A stretch of DNA of 64,000 nucleotides from Toxonevra muliebris (lineage: Eukaryota > Arthropoda > Insecta > Diptera > Pallopteridae): positions 39,893,989-39,957,988 of the forward strand of contig OY829326.1 in the NCBI GenBank assembly GCA_963691655.1, written 5' to 3'. The notes under the pieces were generated by a model. The model was not told the origin of the DNA. It was given only the letters and a program-made list of their open reading frames with translations, and searched no databases. A program made the position numbers and the translations under genes. Shown piece after piece: positions 50,401-62,400 of this stretch (position 1 is its first letter; each line of letters starts with the position of its first letter).

Positions 50401-53400
50401 TTATATGTTTCTTAAAAATAAATATGGTAGGTAAAAATATTAAGCATTATTATTTTTTCTGTATTAGTTTTGGTTTTCGTTATAAATGCTTTTCTTTCTA
50501 GCTTTGTATGTACAGGTGCCAAAGCATTGCTCAAACGAAACTTACCCATTCCTTCACGTTTATCTAAAGCTGCAAAAATTCCATTAGCAACAGCTTCTTG
50601 CTGCTCCTTTAAGAAGCTTTTATGTCTTTCGGCGCGTTCACGTCTGCGGCGCAGGCCTGGAGTGACACCGGCACCGATACCCTCACGTACTGTAAGTAAA
50701 ATAATATACCAAAAATTAATAAATGAACTAAAATGCATAAATCGAAGAATATCTGTGAGGCAAAAGGTAAAACAGCATTACTCTAGTTGTGATAATTTCA
50801 AGATTAACCTTCGATTTATAAATAAAGCCATGTAAAATATTATTGTTTTTGAATAATTATATTCAAAGCCATGATACTCTGTTGGTAAAAAATACAATTA
50901 TGCTGTTTTGCCTTTTGCCACAGTTGTGTATGTATGTATAAACCTGTGGAACATACTTTTTTTCTCATGAAATACTCCACTACTGAGTTCTGTTGAATTT
51001 GTTGAACCTGAACTATCCTCATCTAGAACACCATGGATTGGTGTGCCTCTCTTTGGTGATGGTATCACTTTATTAATAACTGATGGACTTGTACCCGTGC
51101 TATGGCGGCGTGATTTACGTCGTTCTGCTGTATCAGTGCCGGGACGATAACGCTGAGTCTTACGTACAGAATTATCTGGCAAACGTATGCCATCAGATTC
51201 ACCGTCTTCAAATCTGTGAATAGTATAAAAATACAAGCTCTTATCAGAAATATAAGGAAATAAGTACAAATGACTTACTTCAATACCGCTTCATACAATT
51301 GCAATTGATCTAATAAATCCAAATCAGTACCCTGTTTCGACATATATCGCTGTATCACTGATTCCATGCCTTGTTGTTCCAGCAGATCACTTTCATCATA
51401 GAAACCATCCTGATCATTTAGACCTGCTAATGTTTTATTTATCAAAGAAGTGGCATAGATAACCAGCTCAGCATCGGCATTATCATAATCTTTAAGAAGT
51501 CTGAAATAAAAAAATGCAACTATTAATACAGCTCAGCCTAAAAGTATGCACTACTATTACTACTCTGAATGAACTGTACTGAGTACAGCAAACATTTTTA
51601 AATGTGTGTATGTGAGAGAGAGAGAGCGTGAAAGAAGCAACTTCATTCATTATCAAACTATAGAAATGTAGAAATATTCATACCTCATAATATTCGACCA
51701 TGGCAATGTGCCTTGTGATTTATCCACCGCATGTATCGCATTCACCAATGTATAACAATTCGATTCAGCATATTCAACAAATACTAGCAATAGCTTCAAC
51801 GCTGTTTTCACCACAGAACGATAATTTGATGCGATCAATGAGTAAAGCCATTGCATGGTGGGCTCATGTTTCATTACGCCATTCATGCCATCCACATAGA
51901 GCATTACCTGTTGCCAATATTAATTATATATTTACGGTTTTAGCATTTAAATATTTCATATTGTAGCAGTTGTTTTTGTTGTTGTACATACCTGCCCCAA
52001 TGCACGCAAAATATAATTTTGATAATTTTGATCAGCTCCATTGCCAACACGCACAAGACAATTGAGACCACCTAACGCTACAAAAGCATGCACAAGATCT
52101 TTATCCTCTTGGAATACTTGCTTAAGTGAGAATAAAGCACGTCGCAGATCACTTCCTTCAGCTGAGAGTAATTTTTCTAAAAAAAAAAAAACAAACAAAT
52201 AATAGTTAAATAAGTTCTTAGTTTTACAAGTTAGAATATGTTATGAAATAACTTAAGGCTAAGGAGCCATGTCGGTATGTCTGTCATTATAGTAAAAATT
52301 AAAAAATCGATTTATTTATTTATAAAAATCGAATTATCACTAGGATTATTTAATGGTTCTACTCTGCTATTGCTAAACTATTTTTTTTTTTTTTTTGTAG
52401 TGCTCTTAGAACACAACCACAAAATTTTGATTCTTATTTGCGCGTGCTCATTGCTTTCCAAGCTTAAATTTTTGTCTTTGCTTTCCGCAGTAGAACTAAT
52501 ATTGGCAAGTGTAGGCGCTCAGCCTTTTTTTTGATGGTCAGAAAGTGACCTTATACCTCTGATCGCCTGAAAATACTTGCGCTCTCCACTATTATTATGC
52601 CACAATAGCCCATGGAGGGCCAAGGCCGAGCTTTTCGCATTCATTCATGTTGTGTAAGTTATATTTATACACGAATGGAAGGGACCTACAGTTTTATGCC
52701 GGATCCGAACGGCGAAGTGAAAAGCTTTTCATAGGCATTTTTTTACTCTTGGTGGTTTGCCATTGCCAGCCAAGAGGTGGTGCCGTGAAGAAAAATTTTG
52801 ATTTTAAATTTTTTTGATTTTTTGAGCGTGCCGAGATTTGATCACGGGCACCTCTACGTAGCGCTCTCTATAAATTGTTTATTTACAGGGTAACCACATA
52901 CTCAGAGTTGGGTAGTAATGATTCCATTAGGAATTAAATTCCAACTCCATTTCAATTACAAGGAATTTGTAATTGGTACTTTTTGTTTTCAATTCCTTAG
53001 TAATGGAATCAATAGAAGTTTCAATTCCGTTACAAGGAATAAAAGGTAATAAAAAATTTTCGAAACTTTTTTTTTATTTACTTTTTTGGAATTGAACTAA
53101 ATGGGAATCAATTACTTTCCAGGAATCATTTCAACTAAATTGGAATTTAATTCCAACAAACTAATTGATTACACTTAAATATTAAATTCCTTTCTATTTA
53201 ATTACATTTCCAATTTCTTTAAGGAATTTATATGTTTTTAATTACAAAATACAATTCCCTGTAATGGAATCGAAAATTTTTTCAATTCCATTACCTTGGA
53301 ATTTAAAAATTTTAATTACCGATTACAATTCCTTGTAATGGAATTGAAACTTTTTTCCATTCCATTACTAAGGAATAGAAAACAAAAAGTACCAATTACA

Positions 53401-56400
53401 AATTCCCTAGAATTGGAATTGGAATTGTAATGTAATTGAATTTACACAGCTCTGCACATACCTAAGGAACGAATAAGAGGCGATTTCAATATTAGATTAT
53501 TGGCCTATTGTGTTGTAAACTGGAAATTAGTAGCTGACCAAATACTCAATGCAGGAGATATTGGAGTAGTCTCGCAACCCTGCTTAAGAACCGTCAGACC
53601 GAGAGATTGGTCACACCCTTTCAAAATAAATGAAGGACATTTTTACACTTTAAATGGGGATATTAAGAAAGTTGTAAGTATCAAGTAACTACAGTCGGAA
53701 GTACTACTTCTAGAGAATTAACCTGTCTGGGGTATTTTGTCATCGGCTATATATGGAAAATTAAGAAGATGAACTTTCCAAAAGATTTTAATTCCATTCT
53801 GTGATAAATTGTCCTTCACAGGTCATAGGGTCTGCCTATAACTATTAAGAAAAAAAGTTTAGTAACCTACTCTTTTTCAGAAAACTCCAAAAGGATTTAA
53901 AAATATTCCAATTATAATTCACAATATAAGAATATTTCCGATTGATTTCAGAATATTATAAATACTGTAAGAAGTTCATTAATTGCAAGCTGACATAACA
54001 ATGGAACAAGTGTACTGAACTTTTAGAAAGTGTATATCGAGAAGTAAAGTCACAAACATATTTTTTATAAGTAATTCCAATTTACCTACTTCTTTCTGAT
54101 ATAAGAAAGTACAACTATTGCAATATTATGAATAATGAAAAGATATGTATATGTACATCCGGAGACTTTTGATGAACTTGACATTCATTGTTTATACAAA
54201 CTGTTCAAATAAACGCTAAATATAATGAATCATTTTATACATACAATGGTAGTATTTTCACGCTTATGGTTTTGAATTGAATAAAATTAAAAGCGTTCAA
54301 CCATTTACTACTAGAAATAACTACATAAATTGTATGTGTTTGCATCTGTATCAGACCACGCGTCTTTTTAATAATAATTAAATTTTTTTTTTATATAAAA
54401 TAAATTTACTTTTGTGTTGCTATTATTTTATGGAAGAAAAATCAAGGCCACATTGAAGTGTGATGTTGACAGATTTACATTGTTTATTTAAAATCAGAAG
54501 GTGGTAGTGGTAAACAAATACATACAAATTTTTTTACAAATAAATGATTTTATTAACTACCAATGTTTGTTGTTTATTGTTTATGTTAGATTGATGGCAA
54601 AAATAATAATTTAAGATACTTAAAATTAATGTGGGAATTTTCTTGTGAATTTATTATTAGTTTTTGTGTTTTTTTTTTTTTTTGGTTTGTGATGATGTCT
54701 TCAACTTACCAATAATTGCGTGAACTCGTACACTAAGCTGAGTGCGTACAACAAGCGAATTTTTGCGACTGAAAATATATAATGAAAAAAAATAAAAGAA
54801 AATTATTAATATTTATGCGTATGGATTTATGTAAGTAGGTATACAATTTTTCATTTAGTTTTAAAAAGTAAATTCAAAGACACTAACACTAACATTCCAT
54901 AAATTATTTTTAACTCTAATTCCTTAGCTCTTCCACATTTATTTGTAACCAATTTGCACTCGTTTACGTTTTAGCTTTTTAATAAGTAATAAAACTGTGT
55001 GCAATGTGTAAAAAGAATTAGGTTCAATGACCACTTAAGAACATTGATTGCTGAATAATAAGTAATAATCTATCGTACATACATAACGATGTACTGAAAG
55101 AATAACATAAGAATAATTGAAACAGGGTAAGACAAATGGCATATATAAAATAGGGATTCTTAAACTTTTTCGCATAAATATTTGATTATATAATTATATG
55201 CTCTACGTCAAGGTAGAGATGGAAGTCGTCTGTCCCGATAAATAATTCACTATTAAGTATTTCTAAAGTACAAATATTTTGAAGGAAAAATCGAAGCTTC
55301 TCTTTCTACTCCCCTTTCCGTAATCTCTGAATCCTCTAGAGGGCAGATAAATAGAAAAACCAGCCTCACTTGTAATAAAGAAAACTATTTTTAAAGCAAA
55401 CATAAACAGAATAAAGACTATCGCGATATAGCAGTCCATTAACCCATGGCTGGAAGTCAATATCCCTATTCACGATATGCTGCAAAATATTTCTGTTATC
55501 ACAACAACAAATATATGCGATATGCAATAAAAATTTGCATTTGCAATGATGCAAATACAAATTTTTGCACCATATCGTGAATAGGACTAATGTAATTCAT
55601 AAGCTATTAACTATCGATCGATGTGCAAACTCTTATTCAATGGTCTACAAGACTTTATAAATGAAAAACTTCAGATGCTCTAAATTTTTATTATGAACAT
55701 CTTTTTGCTTCTTGAGATTCTGACCAATAATTAAGAGCCACTGATGTATGTAGAATTATTTCAATAATAAAAAAATAAAAAAATTTCATACTCATGCAAT
55801 TCATGGAAGCTTTATTGAATTTTTCAATCGTATCTCGACAAGACAAAACGAAAAAAACAAGCAACAAAATGAGTAAAAAATAAATTAACATTTTTTTAAA
55901 TAGAAACAGGTCGAGCAAAGTTATGAGTAAGAAAAAAAAGAAAGATATTTACTGTAGCTCTTCACTGTTTTTCTTTTCCGTAGTAGACGTAGGGCATTTG
56001 TATTTGTAACTACAATTGCACTCATACAACATAATTGCATTGCAAAAATGACTTTTGCACGTACATATGCAATTTTATATATTTTTTTTTTGTTTTGCAT
56101 TTACAAAAGGATAAAATGTAAATTAGTACCACTACATACGAGCAACTAACATATATATGTGCACATGTAGAACAGGGGCTTAAGGGGTACAAGTACCTCT
56201 ACAAAAAACAAGAAGAAAAAAAACCTAATCTTGATGCAGTTGCCGTTTTGCAATTTGCATGTCGGCGACATCTAAATAGTTGTCATTTTGGTATGTGGTA
56301 ATGGCTTACAAGACACACACACACATACATATGTGCATACTACATCCAAACAAAAGTAGTTGCCTATAGTATATAAATACGTTTATAATTTTACTGCATC

Positions 56401-59400
56401 ATTTCAGCAGCAGCAACAACAAACATTTCTGTCCTTTTTTGTATATGCCTTTTTTCATGACATCACGTTTTTTTGTATTTTTAATTTTTTTAATTTTATC
56501 TTTTGCTTCATTTCATTTGCTTGTCATTATTGTTGTTGCTGTTTTGCTTTGGATCAAGTACAAATTAACTGGCATTATTATTTTTTATTTTTTTGTAGTC
56601 AAATACAATAGTAGTAAGTATCTGAAATCTCTTTCTTTTCTTTTGTTGATGGATTCAAAGAATTATTTGTAATTCTTTGGCAACAATTTTTCAGTAAATT
56701 TAATTAATTAATAAAGTGGAATTATGTTGCGGCGTCTTTTTTTTTTTTTTTTGTTAAATAACAGCATCTTTCTTTTTGGTTTCAATTGTGTGCTGTGTCT
56801 CAGTTGGATTGTGCCTGCTTTGCTAATGGTTTAGGGTTGAAACTGACTACTACAGAAAATTATCTATGGTGAGATGGTTATAAGTTAGGCAAGGAATTTC
56901 ATGCACTAAAAAATCGAAAATATACGCATATAATATGCACTTAAAGTTTAAAAATATGCAGCTGAAACTGCAAAAAATACACTAACAACAAATATGAAAC
57001 AAATCAATTGCATATTTTCGAAAAAAAAAACAAAAATATTGCACGTAATTTAACAAAGGACTAAAACAATTCACTTTAAAATATAAAATAAATTTATAAA
57101 AAGCAACAAAATGAATAAAATTAACTTAAAAAGTTTAACTCAAATCGAGTTTAAGTAAATATGTAAATAATCATGAGATTAATCTTAATTTATTGTTTTA
57201 TTGGCGTAAACAATGCAATTTTTTTGAAATGCTAAACTTTCCCGATCGGGTCTTAAAAAATGTTTGTATAAAAAAAAGAATCGCTCTACATCAACAGACG
57301 GACTATAGGAGCACAAAATTCATTTATGGTATAGTTGTTTCTAGAACAATTTTCTTCATTAATTTCCAAATTTACATATCTGTGGCCTCATCTATGGAAA
57401 CCCATAAGAAGTGGTTTTTAGGGCAAACTTAATATATATTTGGCCGATATAAGTTTTGCGCAGTGACGTTTCAAGAAGAAGCAATGATTTCGTTAATATA
57501 TCTTAATTGTGGATTGTAAGATACAATTGAATATCTGCTGAAGTAAAAGTTTGGTATAAATCCAAACTAAATTTTTTAAGCTCTGTTTTTTTCCGGACGC
57601 GTTCATTCAATTTCTTTATGGCTTTTCAAATGCTGGTCAACTGGAAATTTTTTTCGCAGCTCACTAAAAAGTTATCAAAATTATTAAAAATATGTAAATA
57701 AAAAAAAAAAAATGTGTGAAAACATGCATTTATTGTAAAATATGCAAAAATATGCACAGTTACCCAAAAATATGCAAAAATATGCTGCTTTCTCCTTTTA
57801 AAATTCATTTATTAGATCCTGTGGCTTTACAGATCACAGTTATTCGCATACTAATTTCAAATACACTCAACCTAATTCCAGTAGTGGAGCTAGGCTTGTT
57901 AGCACATGGGCTGAAAGGGACATTTGTCGCCTTTTTTCCCCGATTTTATAAAACTGCAAACACATATTTCATTCGACATTGAGAGATTGAAGCCGGATTG
58001 ATGGTGCTAAGAAGTTTCAACTTCATCTCACTCCTTAGCCTGAATAGCTGAATGCACTGCGGAAGGATTTTTTTCACTTTTTTTTTCAATAACTTCTGAA
58101 GTTAAATTCAAATTTTCTCAATTTCATTTTGTTTTTTCTTATACAGTCTTTTAAACAAAAGCGTGTATGGCATAAGTGCTTCAAAAAATGAACCAATCAA
58201 AAAAAAATATCGCACATTATTTTTAAAATTTTTTTTGTCCAATGCGCTGACATATCAATACAGTGTTCAGTTACTACAATTTTGAGTAACTTCGTGGTAA
58301 CGCAAGGTCATACTATCTCTAGCTTTTTGGCATACGATTGCTGCAAACTTCGCCATTTTGACTTAAGCTGTCGTTTCGATTGGGCAATGCTTTTAGCATT
58401 AGTTCTACTCATCTTAAGCTTAATAATTGCTAACAAATTTTCAATGTCGTTAGCATCTGAGGATTGAGAGACGCAGTCCAAAATTCTTGTCCTATTTTCT
58501 TATTTTCACTTACTGCACAAGTGACTTTGGTTTTTAGAGTTCTGTGCTCTTAAAGCACTCAGTTTTGATTTCCTTTCTCAAACTAGTTATTGGCAGAAGA
58601 TAATAGTTTGTGCTGGTATAAATGGATCATCATCAAAATTTCTCGTAAACATGATTATCTTGTTGAAACTTTGTTTCCCCAAACATGAGTTTTTCCTGGA
58701 TGATTAACTAATCTCAGAACTACGTTATTGCCCTTAATAGACAAATCACGTTTTATGGCACATGCCGTCCGTAAAAAAGATTCGCTTGTAAAGGCCACAT
58801 CAATCCAATTATTATCCATCTGTTCGACAGCCCACTCTTACCATTTTTTGCTTGTTTATTTTGCAGCCAGTAATTATTTGGTTGTGGTAGCTCAGAACTA
58901 ATTTAAACGAATTTGGATTGTACTAGGGCCATTAGCCTTCAGCGACAGTTTTTGTTAGGCTGCTTCAAGTGTAATAGTAGAATTGGCTTCAGAAACTCAT
59001 TATATCACCGAATCCTGCTGCTTTGATGTTACTCTAGAAGCACAATGATTTGGTAAGTCGTACACATTCTGGTGTCTTAAAAAAAGCTAGTTCCATTTCT
59101 CTACGAATGCTTTCAACTTCTCAAGGTATTTGCAGCACCTCCCTAGGGCATTTTTGATTCCTTTAGATGTGAGCAAAGAATGACAGTTTAAAAACGTTTT
59201 ACATACACGGAGCTCTATTTGAAAAATTGCTTATACAACGAAATTGTGTTTGCGATTGTTTGAAAGGTTATACAGCGCAATTCACAATGATACTTAAACT
59301 TGTTCGTGCAATTAAGCCGAAAACACTCTTGTTGAAAAGACTGTAAATCTATTATCTATTAAAGAATTTAGCGATAATCTTTAATATATTTAAAAACAAT

Positions 59401-62400
59401 TTTTGTTGTTACGTACCAGCAGCAGAAAATTATATCAAAACTTAGAAACACAAAAACAATTGTCGTTTTGTCGAACTGTCAAACTTCGTCTGAGTAGAGA
59501 AAATGTATTAAAGAGAGTTTACACTCAGACAAAAGGTCCCCCGGTACCGAATGCTCCCCAGCCTCCCCTACACTGATATTCACCCAAGCAATGTTTTGTT
59601 ACTAATCTAGCATAGACAGAGAGAATGTTGGAATACGTATCTTAAAACTGACTATTAATAATAAATAATAATTCTTCAAAATTTCACTATTTCACAATTT
59701 ATTGATACTGAGAATTAAGTAGCAAGTATACAAACAAAAAACAAGTGCCCCTAGGTAAAAAACAATAAATTCCAATAAAAAAAAAATCCTAAAAGTATTA
59801 AACTATTGCTGAAAATTTACACTGTTGTCTCCTTTATGTGAGTGTATTTGAATTTGTATACAACAAAGAGTTTTTTTGTAAAATAAAACTGCATTTTTAT
59901 CTGTGCAAAACGATCAAGTGAAAGGCTTTTGCAAACTTGTATGCACTGTATAGTAGATTCACGTGGAAACTGACAACTACGAATGAACGAGCAAGAAAAC
60001 TTCAGCAAACAAAAACACCCACACACCAATACCAATACCAATACAAACACATACACACACATATTCAAGTATAATACAAACATCTACGCAGCACTGTGGT
60101 GGTGAACAGTAATCAATTATTTTGTAACATGTTGCAAATCTTCAAACAGGAAGCCCATTTTTAATGCTCAATTTGCCCCAGAAACCCAGTGAAAATAAAT
60201 ATACATACACTCACGCACACACACACACATGCATGCATGCAAAACGTCGTATGTGTAGCCAACATCAATTGTCAACTTAACCGCAACGAATGGATCGAAT
60301 GTGGATGCATTGAGTGCAAGTATTCAATGCATGGAGGTAAGCACGAAGACTTTATACTTTTGTTGTTGTTATTGTATTGCACTTCTCATATGCAAGTTGC
60401 AAAACTCGATTTGGTTCCTGGCAACTTGGATGTGGATGCCCACAACAAACAAATAAAACAGACATCCAAAAAAAAAAAATAAAATTAAAAAAAAAAATAA
60501 ACAAAAATCAAACACACAATGGGTTCAAGGTAAATTACTGCGTCCATTCGAAAACAGACAGAAAAGTGAAACTTACACCAAAAAAAAAAAAAAAAAGCAA
60601 AACTAAAATATAAAGCCAACAACAAACGCGATGTCTGTCCACATGCTTTAAAGAAATCTTACACGGAACTTTCGACAGTTCTGGCAAATTTCTTTTGTTG
60701 CCACAAATAATTGTGTGCCGCAAGCATGTAGGTAGACAAACGTACTTGCTCGTATAAGTAAATAGGGGAGAGTGGGGACGGGCTAAGACGTCGACCTAAG
60801 ACCAAGCGAGTGGCAAACTACAATATTTTTTTTTTTTTTTTTTTGAATTTTTGTTAACAATAAATCTTCTTTGTTGTCGTCGTGGTATCGTATATACTTT
60901 CTAAGCTATTCATACTTATTAGACGCATTGGCTCTTCAATTGAAATGATAGCGTTAATCATTTGGAAGTAAAAGCAACAAACAAGAAATATAATCAAAAT
61001 TCTGATAAATTTATATTTGATTTGAATGTGTAGATATGGAAACTGTTGTTGTTGTTGTTCGAGTACTATTGAATCATTTATATAAGTTTCCGAGATAAAA
61101 TTTTTACCTATTTTTATATTTATTTATTATAGTTTCACTCATGTATCATATACCAAAAAATTGTGCATTTTTGTTGTTTTACTTTTACTAGAAGATAGTA
61201 TTGCTTGTATATTAATAAAATTTTTAGAATATACAATTACTCATAGATCGCTATAGAGAAATTTGAAGGAATGCAATATAACTCATTATCACAAAGTTAT
61301 ATAGTCAGTGATTTTTCAAATTTTCCAACCTTTCACTAATTTTTCTAGTTAGAAAATAAAATGTAAGGTATTCTATTGACTGATCACGAATTTTAAGCTT
61401 TTTATGATCAGCAGCCACTATAGATTACAGACTTACAATTATATTAAATCACTGGGGTGTGGAAAAATCATTGAAAGAAAACGGTTTCGGTAACCTTCCG
61501 CCCCGATTGAAATGAGTAAAAGAATTTTTAACAGTTTCTTGCATTCATAATGAAAACTTATTCTCTCGACCAGAACTATATTGAATTCAGATTGTAATTT
61601 TTAGTCGTTATTCTGTTTACGATTGCTTATAATGAAATTAGGCACGAAATCCAGCGATTTCATCTCAAGGGAACCCACTTTTAAAGTCGATTGGGCTGAA
61701 AAAGCAAACGCTTGGTAATTTGAATTAAATGCAAATATCTGCAAAATTGAAAAAGTCATTGTAAATCATAATAAGTTATTAGTTTATAGATATTACATAC
61801 ACATTGTATGTTTTTATGAGATGATGTGTTGAGTTTAAATTACTTATTATTTTTTGTAAATTGAAAGCTAAGATATTTTTTTTTTTTCAAAATATTTCTA
61901 CCATGTAGAGATCTAATTAGCGTATTAAATATTGTATTGTTTACATAGTTTTTGTTTTATTTGTTTTCATTTAATAAAAAACAATGAATTTTTTTTACTC
62001 ACTATATTATTAGATGCTAAACGATGGCGTCACAAAAATTGTAGGTGTGAAATCAAAATAACAAAATTTAATACACTTCGCTATTCTTTAATTCATTGTA
62101 TGTAATATGAGCGTGACAAAAACGGTTTCCTTAAACAAAAAACATAAGCATATGAGCACGAACATTTGTAAGCATTACTTGAGTGATGCTGAGCACTAAA
62201 AAATCATTTCATTGTAGCTAGGCATTGGCGGATGCAGGGTAGGGGTTTTATTCCAAAAACCATTGTTTTTTTTTTTTTTTTGATTGCAATTTCCAATTTT
62301 TGAAAAATAAATAAATGAAATTTTCTGGCAAGTATTTTTGTGGAATACTTCAATCCTTAAATGTTCTTTTTAATATAGCATTTCCTGCTCTTTTCAAAAA

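Noticed and set aside
56360..56672. Overlapping open frames with Phe/Ile-rich hydrophobic stretches
   Set aside because: T-rich intron sequence; hydrophobicity follows from base composition.
60189..60613. Plus-strand open frame with Cys residues and a GGTAAGC donor
   Set aside because: Begins in a CA microsatellite, no partner exon and no family resemblance.
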